Positions 1 to 8,047 of a stretch of 38,253 nt of DNA are shown here, piece by piece (positions within the stretch are counted from its first letter, which is position 1; each line of letters starts with the position of its first letter). Origin of the DNA: Chloroflexota bacterium. Lineage in GTDB: Bacteria; Chloroflexota; Anaerolineae; B4-G1. The position numbers and the translations under genes were made by a program. The DNA is taken from positions 1 through 38,253 of the forward strand of contig JAAZAN010000104.1 of assembly GCA_012514315.1 (NCBI GenBank), written 5' to 3'. The notes below the pieces were generated by a model. It was not told where the DNA came from, did not search any database, and saw only the letters and a list, made by a program, of their open reading frames with translations.

Positions 1-431
1 GCGAAGAGCGCGCCGCTCACCTGCGAGCTGATCTCCGGTTCACGCCGGTGCATCTCCTCGCCCGATATGATGTGCAGTCCCTGCACGCCGTTGCGTCGAC
101 CCCTGTCCAGCAACTCATCCAGCCGGGCCAGTTCATCGGCGCCCACGGCCACGACATAGTCGCCGCAGCGCTCGAAAGCGAAGTTCAGCTCGTCCGCCAA
201 CGAGTCCCACATAAGACTGCCGGCGACGTTCATCGTGGCCTTCAGGCTACCGGGGACCGGGTCGTATCCGGCATGGACGATGGCGGTATTGGCGGCGGAG
301 GTGGCCGTCCCGACATCGGAGGCCTTGTCGATCAGCAGAATGTCGAGCTGGTAGCGGGACAGGGCGCGCGCCACCAAGCTTCCCACAACCCCTGCGCCGA
401 TGATGATGAAGTCGTATTGCGGGACAGTCAT
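1..431 (-). CDS. FAD-dependent oxidoreductase of the GlpA/LhgO type, N-terminal part only
   Basis: The reading frame starts at an ATG at 431 and runs off the left edge, so only about 143 N-terminal residues are visible. It opens with a Rossmann FAD-binding motif (IIIGAGVVGSLVARAL, about residues 9-24) and an acidic strand end (LLIDK), followed by TATSAANTAIVHAGYD, typical of glycerol-3-phosphate dehydrogenase and L-2-hydroxyglutarate oxidase relatives (DAO family). Such enzymes oxidise a hydroxy acid or polyol phosphate at the membrane and pass electrons to quinone or a partner. The gene lies 49 bp behind an L-lactate permease on the same strand, so a 2-hydroxy-acid substrate taken up by that permease is plausible. 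The substrate cannot be read from this fragment. Family call is firm, substrate is inference. Confidence 0.85.
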   Translation of the reverse strand, partial: MTVPQYDFIIIGAGVVGSLVARALSRYQLDILLIDKASDVGTATSAANTAIVHAGYDPVPGSLKATMNVAGSLMWDSLADELNFAFERCGDYVVAVGADELARLDELLDRGRRNGVQGLHIISGEEMHRREPEISSQVSGALF

Positions 432-480
432 ATGTCAGCGAGTCTCCGGTTCAGTTAGTGCTACAGGACCAAACATCCCA

Positions 481-2058
481 TCACTTGATCAGGTAGACAG
501 CGGCTGTTGTGGCGATGGCCAGCACGGCCACGATCAGCATACCGTTGCGCATCACGCCCTTGAGCACCGGCGCTTCATCGGCTGCCACCGTGCTGCACCC
601 CACAATGACCTTGGCTGGCGAGAAGACCGACCCGATGGCGCCACCAGCTGTCTGGGCAGCCAGGATGATCAGGGGACTGATGCCCAACAGAGCCGCCACC
701 TGTTGCTGCAGGTTGGCGAAGACCACATTGGAGTTCGTGTTCGAGCCGGTCATGAAGGCGCCCATCACGCCGATGAACGGCGAGACGAGGGGAAACGCTG
801 GCCCCGTGATCTTCGCAATGCCGTCGGCCAGCAGGTAGATCATCCCGGCGTGTTCCATCGTGGCGGCCATACCAACCATCGCCGCGGTGCCCAGGCTGGA
901 CTTGATCGCGCGCTTGCTGACGCCACGGGCGATGCGGCCGAGCGCGCCGGACTGATAGCGGCCCCGGGCCTTGAACAACACGAACGCGGCCACGGAGGCA
1001 TACACCAGCAAGGACCCGGCGTGGCCGAAGATGCTGATACTCCGTCCTTCGCCGGCCGGCGTGACCCAGCCGCGCGCCGTAGCCAGCTCGGGGAAGTGAG
1101 CGCGGATCGTGAGCCAATCCAGACTGTCGCCGATCGGTGGAATCTGGGCGATGAGCACGATGGCGACTAACAGCCCGTAGGGAGCCAGCGCCCATCCCAG
1201 TGGCATGCTCGACGGGGGATGGTCAACCGGCTCGACAGTCCTCTGCAGTCGCACCCCCTGCCAGCGAGCGTAAGCCACACCAACCGCGAGGCCAATCAGG
1301 CCTCCCATAGTCGACCCGATGGAGAAAAGCCCGTGAGTGACAACAGCGTACTGCACCCCGGCCATCGTGATCCAGATCAGTATGAGGGGAACCAGGCCAG
1401 CCCGTAGCGTCCGTCCGCCCCCGGCTGTCCAGAGTGTGGCTGCGCCACAGGCCAGGCACGCTAGTCCCAGCATCGCGGCGGTCCACGGCGCCAGGACCTC
1501 TCCCGGTAGGCCGGTTGCTCCAATGAGGGCGAAGAAAGACAGTCCCAGTGAGCCAAATGTAACGGCCCACGCCGCGCCGACTGAGGGAATGACAATGGCT
1601 GCGACCGCTGGAAAACCCAGTCCAACCAGGAGCGGTGCGGTGACAGCGACCGGCACACCGAAGCCCCCCATCCCTTGGAGGAACGAGCTGAAGACCCACC
1701 CCAGCAGCAGCGCCTGCATGCCACGGTCTGGCGTCAGGCGTGGCAGACCCGCGCCAATCGCCGACACAGCGCCCGCGTCGTCTGTGACTCTGAAGAAGAG
1801 CAACGCTGTCCAGATGATGAACAGCACGTAGAGCGTCAGCATCAGTCCCTTGAGCTGAGCGTAACCCAGTAAACTCCAGCCAGCGCCAAACCGCAACGCA
1901 GCTACAACCAGTGCGACGATCCAACCGACCGCGCCCGCCTCGGCGCCGCCCCATCGAAACCGCAACATCAGGATGAGTACGGATAGAATCGGGAGGAATG
2001 CGAGGATCCAGTCCAAGAAACCATAGTCGATCGGGTGCGTAGCAGGCATGACGGGCAT
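481..2058 (-). CDS. lldP: L-lactate permease (LctP family)
   Basis: A 525-residue, strongly hydrophobic protein with about 12-14 predicted membrane segments, close to the usual 530-560 residues of the family. Family landmarks are visible: a conserved TGSNTNSNVVFANLQ stretch near residue 425 and an AQTAGGAIGSVFSPAK stretch near residue 460. LctP proteins import L-lactate, D-lactate or glycolate in symport with protons. The ATG at 2058 is preceded by GAGAGGAAGGTG, a good ribosome binding site about 8 nt upstream. A near-consensus promoter lies about 170 nt upstream, and the next gene downstream on the same strand is a FAD-dependent oxidoreductase. Together they look like an uptake-and-oxidation pair for a 2-hydroxy acid. 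The exact substrate is not determined by sequence. Confidence 0.92.
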   Translation of the reverse strand: MPVMPATHPIDYGFLDWILAFLPILSVLILMLRFRWGGAEAGAVGWIVALVVAALRFGAGWSLLGYAQLKGLMLTLYVLFIIWTALLFFRVTDDAGAVSAIGAGLPRLTPDRGMQALLLGWVFSSFLQGMGGFGVPVAVTAPLLVGLGFPAVAAIVIPSVGAAWAVTFGSLGLSFFALIGATGLPGEVLAPWTAAMLGLACLACGAATLWTAGGGRTLRAGLVPLILIWITMAGVQYAVVTHGLFSIGSTMGGLIGLAVGVAYARWQGVRLQRTVEPVDHPPSSMPLGWALAPYGLLVAIVLIAQIPPIGDSLDWLTIRAHFPELATARGWVTPAGEGRSISIFGHAGSLLVYASVAAFVLFKARGRYQSGALGRIARGVSKRAIKSSLGTAAMVGMAATMEHAGMIYLLADGIAKITGPAFPLVSPFIGVMGAFMTGSNTNSNVVFANLQQQVAALLGISPLIILAAQTAGGAIGSVFSPAKVIVGCSTVAADEAPVLKGVMRNGMLIVAVLAIATTAAVYLIK

Positions 2059-2398
2059 TTACGAAACACCTTCCTCTCAAGTGCTCTTGACGTCTGACCT
2101 GCAACGTGTGGGCGAAGGCAGGCTGGACCCCAGCGTGGCTTATGGCTCAACGTTGTTGTGAGACTCCGCGCTCCGGCTGCGCAGCGGGTGAGTCCACACG
2201 GACGGGCAGGACGACGACAATCCGCCCCATTATACGGACAACCGCAAGTTGGTCAAGATCGGCTGTTCAGAATCGGACTCCAGAGGCATCACGAGTACGA
2301 TGCAGTGAGGCGTGCGTGGCGCGGATCGTCCGCACCGATGGCCTGGATCAACTTCAGCCGCCCGGTGATTGCCGGGCATATCTGGACCGCATCGTAGA
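2059..2398. other. Intergenic stretch between the URO-D-like gene and the lactate permease
   Basis: These 340 bases hold the permease promoter and its leader. Open frames crossing it on both strands lack family features and overlap the neighbouring genes out of frame. I see no further gene and no clear terminator. Confidence 0.6.
2229..2256 (-). promoter_or_regulatory. Sigma-70-type promoter for the lactate permease operon
   Basis: On the minus strand TTGACC (2251-2256) is followed after 16 bp by TATAAT (2229-2234). Predicted transcription start is near 2222, giving a leader of roughly 165 nt before the permease ATG at 2058. The long leader leaves room for regulation, but I could not identify an operator or riboswitch in it. 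Confidence 0.75.
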
Positions 2399-3577
2399 TC
2401 ACAGACGGTCTACGATATCGATCATCGTCCGGTAGTTCTCCATCGCCAGTGGTGAGAGCACGCGACCATATGGGCAGGCGGATGGCATCAGAACGAACCC
2501 GCGACCGGAGCCAGCGGTGCCTTCGTCCACCGCCTGCCGGACCTTCGCGGCGAAGAGGTCGCCTGGCAGGTTCTCGATGTCGCTGGCCTCCAGATTCCCG
2601 AACAGCACGATCTGGGCCCCATAGCGTTCTCGAACGTATCGCAGGCTGACGTCGCCCTGGGGCGGCGGTTCGATGGGATCCAGTCCGATGCATCCGGTCG
2701 ACGCGATCAGGTCCAGGATCGCGCGGAGCCTACCGTGCGAGTGTATCCGGGCGAACCCGCCCAACCTTTGGATCACGTTGACCATTGGGGTGTCGTACTG
2801 GACCACATACTCCTCAAACAGCCTGGGCGGCAGGTACGGAGGTGAGGCATATTCGGGCCCGTAGATCCGCCACAGACGGCCCGGGAGCGCCGCGGCGATT
2901 GCCTCCGTCTGCGGCCATACGATGGCCGCGAAGCGCTCGATCAGTCGATGGAACAGCGCCTGCTGTGTCAACGCGATGACGGTGAACGTGCCCATATCAA
3001 ACAGGCTGGCTGCCAGGCACAACGGATCGGGTGTGTCGATCATCACGATCCCACTATCGCCCAGTATGGTCTCCGTCTCGACAATTGTCGCGATATCCGG
3101 TTCGCGCCCCGGTGCTGGGGGTGGAAGTGTCAGCAGCGCTTCAAGATCGTCCGCGCCTTTCAGCAGAGGCTCCAGCACCCAGACCGTGTTGACGTCTCGA
3201 TCGCGTCGCGACACACTACTCAGCGTGCGGCCTCCGAGCCTGACGGTTTGCCGGGTGAACCGGCTGGCTCCGTCATGCCAGGTCTCAGTGTGGGTCATCT
3301 CAGCCAGTGGGTCCAGTGCGTGGTGACGGAACGGCGCCGACCGCATTACGATACGGTCGGTGCTGTCCCGTGCCAGCTCAATCAACGGCAGCCACGAGGG
3401 GTGGCTGTAGATGTTGAAGGGGTCGTCGGATGTCGGATCCTCGTCGAGCCCGTTGATCTCGTAGAAGCAGACCGGAGGTCGGTCCACCGCGCCACCACGC
3501 AACGTCGTCATTAGCCGCTGTCGTCGGTTCATCGCCACGCCTGTTGGGTACGAAGACTGGAGTCTGGTGTCGCTCAC
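2399..3577 (-). CDS. URO-D/MtaA-like protein (uroporphyrinogen decarboxylase family)
   Basis: A 392-residue protein that opens with a family-typical helix (MNRRQRLMTTLRGGAVDRPP) and has a late HSHGRLRAILDLIA segment, followed by GLDPIEPPPQGD and LFGNLEASDIENL. This pattern belongs to the uroporphyrinogen decarboxylase superfamily, which also holds cobamide-dependent methyltransferases (MtaA, CmuA). The divergent members found outside heme operons are mostly of unknown function, and I cannot tell decarboxylase from methyltransferase here. No corrinoid protein is adjacent. The start is uncertain. The GTG at 3577 has GAGGAG placed very close to it, while an internal ATG at 3532 begins the conserved helix but lacks a good binding site. 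It lies 27 bp behind the DPP IV gene, probably in one transcript. Confidence 0.8.
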   Translation of the reverse strand: MSDTRLQSSYPTGVAMNRRQRLMTTLRGGAVDRPPVCFYEINGLDEDPTSDDPFNIYSHPSWLPLIELARDSTDRIVMRSAPFRHHALDPLAEMTHTETWHDGASRFTRQTVRLGGRTLSSVSRRDRDVNTVWVLEPLLKGADDLEALLTLPPPAPGREPDIATIVETETILGDSGIVMIDTPDPLCLAASLFDMGTFTVIALTQQALFHRLIERFAAIVWPQTEAIAAALPGRLWRIYGPEYASPPYLPPRLFEEYVVQYDTPMVNVIQRLGGFARIHSHGRLRAILDLIASTGCIGLDPIEPPPQGDVSLRYVRERYGAQIVLFGNLEASDIENLPGDLFAAKVRQAVDEGTAGSGRGFVLMPSACPYGRVLSPLAMENYRTMIDIVDRL

Positions 3578-3604
3578 ACTCCTCGGAAGGTCTCAGATCG
3601 ACGT

Positions 3605-5812
3605 CTACAGATGCCGCTCGAAGTAGTCGAGGATCCGCTCCTCCATGAACACACGGTCTGCTAACCGGCGTGGTGAGTGCCGTTCATCCGGGAAGAGCAA
3701 CAGATCATACGGTTTGCGCGCGGCAGTCAGGGCGTTCACCAGCCGGGCGGTGTGCCGGAAGTGGACATTCTCGTCGATGAGACCGTGAACCAGCAGTAGC
3801 CTGCCCACGATCTGGTCGGCGTGCCCGAGGACGCTGCTGGATGCGTAACCAGTGGCATTGGACTGTGGCAGGCCCATATACCGTTCAGTGTAGTGGGTGT
3901 CGTAACCATCCCACGCGGTCACCGGTGCGCCTGCGACCGCCACGCTGAACACCTCGGGCGCCCGGGCCATGCACATCGCGGCCATGTAGCCGCCGTAACT
4001 CCAACCGTAAATGCCGACCCGATTGGGGTCTGCCAGTCCGTGCGCGACGAGCCACCGCACGCCTGCGACCTGATCCTCTACCTCCACATGGCCGAGACGA
4101 TGTCGAATTGCTCCCTCAAAGGCCAGCCCACGTCGCGCACTGCCGCAGTTGTCCAGCACAAAGACCAGATACCCACGGCTGGACAGGTACTGGGCCCGCA
4201 TGTCGATCGTCGTCCGCCAGCTCTGGGCGACGCGCTGAGCGTGCGGTCCCCCATACACGCTCACAATGGTTGGGTAAGGGCGCTGGCCCACTCCCTCCGG
4301 TGGATGGAAGATCGCGCCGTAGAGCGTGACGCCGTCCCGATTCGTCAGCGCGACGAGTTCAGGCGGGCGCAGTGGTAGCTCCGACACTCGTGGGTCGATC
4401 TCATCGTGGATGACGGCCAGTTCCGCGCCATCCGCCAGCGAGCGGAGTGTGACGATTGGAGGGTGGTCGATGGCGTGATACGTATCCACGAAGCGCTCGA
4501 ACCGGCGATCGAGGACGACCGAATGCATGCCAGGCTCTGCGGTTATCCGGCGAAGTTCACCGCCGTCGAGCGAGACGGCGTACAGGTGGCTCTCCAGTGG
4601 GCTCTCTCGAGTGCCGATGAAGTAGATGACGCTCGCCGCCTCATCGATCCCGACGATCGACTCCACCATCCAGTCGCCCTGGGTGAGCGCTCGAATCAGT
4701 AAGCCGTCTGCGTCATACAGGTACAGATGCTGGAAGCCCGTCCTCTCCGATCCCCAGACAAAGTGACCCCCATCGGCGCGCGGTTCGCGCAAGGGCCTGA
4801 ACAGGTCGCTCAGATTGATCCACACGTCGCTCGTTTCCCGCAGGATGACCTGCGCCTGGCCCGTGTCCGGATCAAACCGCCGCAGTTCCAGCGAGGTCTG
4901 CATGCGGTTCTCGGTCTGCGCGGTCAGGCGGCCGTCCGGCATCCAGGCCACACGCGCCAGGTAGATGTCATCGCAGTTCCCAAGGTCCATCCATACGGGC
5001 TCTCCGCCCGTAGCCGCGACGACGCCGAGCCGAACTCTGGCGTTCTCCGCGCCAGCGAAGGGGTACCGGTGCTCCTCAATCGCGCCTGCATCCAACGTCG
5101 CTTGTCCCTGATGGACGATAGGATAGACTGGGATGTGTCGTTCGTCCACCTCCGTGAAGGCGATGGAGCGGCTATCGGGCGACCACCAGAAGCCGTGCCT
5201 GCGGTCCATCTCCTCCTGGGCGACGAACTCGGCCAGTCCGTGGGAGAGGCCATCGTCCTGTGCGCCCGCCGTGATCTGCCGGGGTTCGCCGCCGGTGAAC
5301 GGGACGACGAAGATCTCCGCATCCTGCACATAGGCAACCCAGTCACCGTCAGGCGAGAGTTGAGGATCGAGAATCGGGTCTCGTTCACTCTCCACGAGAC
5401 TGCGCAACGGCGCGTCGGGGCCGTCCTTCACGTAGATGCTGCCCTGCAGTGGTATCAGCATGCGGCAGGCCCGATCGGCCCAGGCGTACTGAGTTACACC
5501 GGTGGTCAACTGGCGCATCCGCTCGCGACGCAAGGCCTCCTCTCGGGATACATTCTCATCAGTGTCGCCCCCGTCAGGGGGAGTGAGCAGCAGATTGCGC
5601 TCGCGGGTTCGAGGGTCGAAAGCGTAGAGCTTCAGGCTGAGATCATGCTCCGGACTGTACAGATACGTGACGAGTGTGTCATCCGGGCTGAACGTAATCT
5701 GACCTGGGATCGCCATACCGGGGAGCGGGCGCCTGGCAACTTCTTCTATCGGGAAATGCCCTGATTCGCTCTCTGACCGGCTTGCGTGGGATGATGTAGT
5801 CTGAGTCTTCAA
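3605..5812 (-). CDS. Dipeptidyl peptidase IV-type serine peptidase (S9 family)
   Basis: A 735-residue peptidase with an N-terminal beta-propeller (about residues 50-480) and a C-terminal alpha/beta hydrolase domain. The catalytic serine is in GWSYGGYM (Ser605), the aspartate in [10 protein letters not shown] (about Asp680) and the histidine in DERHSPRR (His712). A double glutamate in [15 protein letters not shown] matches the DPP IV site that holds the substrate amino terminus, so release of N-terminal dipeptides is likely. I chose the TTG at 5812: AAGGAG lies 5 nt upstream, and a strong promoter sits just beyond it. A longer frame from 5878 would begin inside the -35 box and cannot be translated from this promoter. 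No signal peptide is evident from the TTG start, so the enzyme looks cytoplasmic and may recycle peptides. Confidence 0.92.
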   Translation of the reverse strand: MKTQTTSSHASRSESESGHFPIEEVARRPLPGMAIPGQITFSPDDTLVTYLYSPEHDLSLKLYAFDPRTRERNLLLTPPDGGDTDENVSREEALRRERMRQLTTGVTQYAWADRACRMLIPLQGSIYVKDGPDAPLRSLVESERDPILDPQLSPDGDWVAYVQDAEIFVVPFTGGEPRQITAGAQDDGLSHGLAEFVAQEEMDRRHGFWWSPDSRSIAFTEVDERHIPVYPIVHQGQATLDAGAIEEHRYPFAGAENARVRLGVVAATGGEPVWMDLGNCDDIYLARVAWMPDGRLTAQTENRMQTSLELRRFDPDTGQAQVILRETSDVWINLSDLFRPLREPRADGGHFVWGSERTGFQHLYLYDADGLLIRALTQGDWMVESIVGIDEAASVIYFIGTRESPLESHLYAVSLDGGELRRITAEPGMHSVVLDRRFERFVDTYHAIDHPPIVTLRSLADGAELAVIHDEIDPRVSELPLRPPELVALTNRDGVTLYGAIFHPPEGVGQRPYPTIVSVYGGPHAQRVAQSWRTTIDMRAQYLSSRGYLVFVLDNCGSARRGLAFEGAIRHRLGHVEVEDQVAGVRWLVAHGLADPNRVGIYGWSYGGYMAAMCMARAPEVFSVAVAGAPVTAWDGYDTHYTERYMGLPQSNATGYASSSVLGHADQIVGRLLLVHGLIDENVHFRHTARLVNALTAARKPYDLLLFPDERHSPRRLADRVFMEERILDYFERHL

Positions 5813-5849
5813 AGAGTCTCCTTGGATTACGTTGCAGGTGGTACCGGAC

Positions 5850-5878
5850 AGTATAGACCAGCCCGGATTACAGGTCAA
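5850..5878 (-). promoter_or_regulatory. Sigma-70-type promoter of the DPP IV / URO-D-like operon
   Basis: Minus-strand TTGACC (5873-5878), 17-bp spacer, TATACT (5850-5855). The predicted start near 5843 leaves a leader of about 30 nt before the TTG start at 5812. It faces away from the rhomboid promoter about 105 bp further on. Confidence 0.8.
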
Positions 5879-5983
5879 TGCGGCCTGGCCAGCGACGTGG
5901 GTTGAGCTTTCGTGCAGACCAGGGGCGCATCGGCGGCCAGCTGGTCACGGATATTAACGCCGGGATCGCACCTCAGAGAATCG

Positions 5984-6011
5984 TTGACTTCCCATTGTTC
6001 GAGGCTATACT
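5984..6011 (+). promoter_or_regulatory. Sigma-70-type promoter of the rhomboid / S41 operon
   Basis: TTGACT (5984-5989), 16-bp spacer, TATACT (6006-6011). The predicted start near 6018 gives a leader of about 39 nt to the GTG start at 6057. Confidence 0.78.
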
Positions 6012-6056
6012 GACTCGATAGGGACCGAGAGTCCTGTGCGATGGGAGGGAGATATA

Positions 6057-6716
6057 GTGATTCCATTGGGTAATGCCAGTCGTCGGCCGCTTCGGTTTCC
6101 GACCGCGACTGTTTTGATCATACTTGTGAACGGCCTGCTCTTCATTGCTGAGCTCACCGCGGGCCTCGACTTTGTACAGCGGTGGGCTGTGATACCCCGC
6201 GACATCCTTGCCGGAAGACGCTGGTTCACCGTGCTGACGGCCATGTTCCTGCATGCGGGGTGGGCGCACATTCTCGGCAACATGCTCTTCTTCTGGGTGT
6301 TTGGCCCGCAGATCGAGAACGCGATGGGAACCGTCCGCTATGTGGTATTCTATCTCCTGGGTGGATGGGTCGCAACGATGGCGCAGGTCCTGACGACGCC
6401 GGCATCCCCCATTCCGGTCGTTGGGGCAAGTGGGGCCATCGCTGCCGTGATGGGCGCTTTCCTGATTATGTTCCCCCGAGATCGCATTCGGACCGTGGTG
6501 TTCTTTGGATGGTTCATCCGGTTGACGCTCATGCCGGCGGCTGTGCTCATCGGGATGTGGTTCATCATCCAGCTCTTCAGCGGTCTGGGCGCACTCGTGC
6601 AGACCCAGAGGGGCGGGGTTGCCTATATGGCGCATATCGGCGGCTTCGTGTTTGGACTTCTGTTGTCTCGCTTCTTCCGCAAACGCGTGCGGCGGGTTGA
6701 CTGGTATTTGGAGTAG
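6057..6716 (+). CDS. Rhomboid-family intramembrane serine protease
   Basis: A 219-residue membrane protein with about six hydrophobic segments. The catalytic serine is in VVGASGAIAAVMG (Ser125) and the histidine in AYMAHIGGFVFG (His193). The HxxxN motif before the active site (HILGN, His71 and Asn75) is also present, so it should be active against transmembrane substrates. I chose the GTG at 6057 because GGGAGG lies 8 nt upstream and the protein then starts just before the first membrane segment. A GTG at 6036 would add seven residues but has no ribosome site. An S41 protein follows 27 bp downstream in the same transcript, pairing two envelope-associated protease-family genes. The natural substrate is unknown. 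Confidence 0.93.
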   Translation: MIPLGNASRRPLRFPTATVLIILVNGLLFIAELTAGLDFVQRWAVIPRDILAGRRWFTVLTAMFLHAGWAHILGNMLFFWVFGPQIENAMGTVRYVVFYLLGGWVATMAQVLTTPASPIPVVGASGAIAAVMGAFLIMFPRDRIRTVVFFGWFIRLTLMPAAVLIGMWFIIQLFSGLGALVQTQRGGVAYMAHIGGFVFGLLLSRFFRKRVRRVDWYLE

Positions 6717-6743
6717 TCAACCCCTCTGACTTAAGGTCTTCAT

Positions 6744-8006
6744 ATGGTCAAGATGGAACGGTGGTTTCGCTGTCTGAGTGTGGCATTTCTGGCCGCGTCG
6801 CTCATTAGCGTCGGCCTCGCTGGCGGTGTGCTGTTGGATCGCGCAGTGCTGCTTCGCGTCGCGCCCGGTGACACGATCCCGCCTGAGGCCGAGGGAGAGT
6901 TTCGGCTGATGGCGGAGGCGTGGAACACGATCCAGAGGGTCTACGTTGACCGCGATGCCCTCGTGGCACAGAATCTGGCGTACGGAGCCATCAACGGGAT
7001 GGTGGACGCGCTGGGCGATACCGGGCACAGTCGCTTTATGAGCCCTGAGATGGTTCAGGAACAGCGGAAGCTGACTGAGGGCGAGTTTGAAGGCATCGGC
7101 GCCGAGGTCCAGATGCGGGATGGCCAGGTTGTGATTGTGACGCCTATGGACGGGTCCCCGGCGTTGGAGGCAGGTCTCCGCCCGGGCGACATCATCTTGG
7201 AGGTGGATGGCGCCAGTGTGGCCGGGCTATCGCTGGTTGAGGTCGTGGCTCAGATTGTCGGTCCGGCTGGCACATCGGTGAGTCTTACTCTCTTGGATCC
7301 TGACACAGGGACCACGCGACAGGTGGCCATCGTCCGTGCTCGCATCACGTTGGAGAGTGTGACCTGGCAGCGCCTGCCAGGTACGGGCATTGCCCACATT
7401 CGTATCACCCGATTCAGCAACGGCGCTGGAGAGCGTCTGGGCGATGTACTGGCCCAGATCCAGCAGCAAGAGTTGGACGGTGTGATACTCGATCTGCGTA
7501 ACAATCCAGGAGGGCTTCTGGGTGAGGCGGTGACTGTGGCCAGTCATTTCCTCCAGGTCGGCAACGTCCTGCTCGTGCGAAATGCACAGGGTGAGGTGAC
7601 TCCCGTTCCGGTGGAGCCAGGAGGGTGGGCGCCCCAGTTGCCCCTGGTCGTTCTGATCAACGGAGGATCGGCCAGCGCCTCGGAGATCGTGGCGGGCGCT
7701 ATCCAGGACGCCGGTCGTGGGACGCTTGTGGGCGAGACGACCTTTGGCACGGGAACGGTGCTGTCTCAGTTCCCGCTCTCTGATGGCTCGGCGTTGTTGC
7801 TGGCGATTCAGGAGTGGTTGACGCCGGATGGGCGTCAGATATGGCACGAGGGTATCGCGCCTGACATCGCGGTTCCGATGTCGGTTGACGTGGTTCTGCT
7901 TCGTCCACTGGCCGAGCAGGCAATGACTGCAGACGAGCTACACTCGAGCGAAGACGTGCAGTTGTTGAGGGCGCTGGATGTTTTGGGCCACTCCGTAGGG
8001 CAGTGA
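6744..8006 (+). CDS. C-terminal processing peptidase family (S41) protein with altered active site
   Basis: A 420-residue protein with one N-terminal membrane or signal segment (about residues 8-32), a PDZ domain (about 105-185) and an S41 protease domain (about 205-390). The nucleophile motif is intact (NGGSASASEIVAGA, catalytic position Ser311). In E. coli Prc the general base Lys455 lies 25 residues after Ser430 and Gln459 four residues later. Here those positions are Thr336 and Leu340 (GETTFGTGTVL). The codons are clean and there is no frameshift. It may use another base, act only through its PDZ domain, or belong to a lineage-specific variant subfamily. The active face should be outside the cytoplasm. 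The ATG at 6744 has AAGG 7 nt upstream. Confidence 0.88.
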   Translation: MVKMERWFRCLSVAFLAASLISVGLAGGVLLDRAVLLRVAPGDTIPPEAEGEFRLMAEAWNTIQRVYVDRDALVAQNLAYGAINGMVDALGDTGHSRFMSPEMVQEQRKLTEGEFEGIGAEVQMRDGQVVIVTPMDGSPALEAGLRPGDIILEVDGASVAGLSLVEVVAQIVGPAGTSVSLTLLDPDTGTTRQVAIVRARITLESVTWQRLPGTGIAHIRITRFSNGAGERLGDVLAQIQQQELDGVILDLRNNPGGLLGEAVTVASHFLQVGNVLLVRNAQGEVTPVPVEPGGWAPQLPLVVLINGGSASASEIVAGAIQDAGRGTLVGETTFGTGTVLSQFPLSDGSALLLAIQEWLTPDGRQIWHEGIAPDIAVPMSVDVVLLRPLAEQAMTADELHSSEDVQLLRALDVLGHSVGQ

Positions 8007-8047
8007 TGCGGTTGTGGTTCGCGGTCATCCGCTGGCCTGAGGCGGCG

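Noticed and set aside
400-1170. Long plus-strand open frames opposite the lactate permease (and similar ones opposite other genes).
   Set aside because: They are antisense shadows of GC-rich genes, with histidine-, arginine- and glycine-rich composition and no motifs.
2088-2098. TGACGTCTGAC in the lactate permease leader differs in one base from part of the GntR operator region (24522-24532).
   Set aside because: An 11-base match with one mismatch is expected by chance about once in a window this size, and the 7-bp repeat pattern is absent here.
5813-5878. A longer DPP IV reading frame beginning at TTG 5878.
   Set aside because: That TTG is the first half of the -35 box TTGACC; a TTG at 5812 has AAGGAG at ideal spacing and lies downstream of the promoter.
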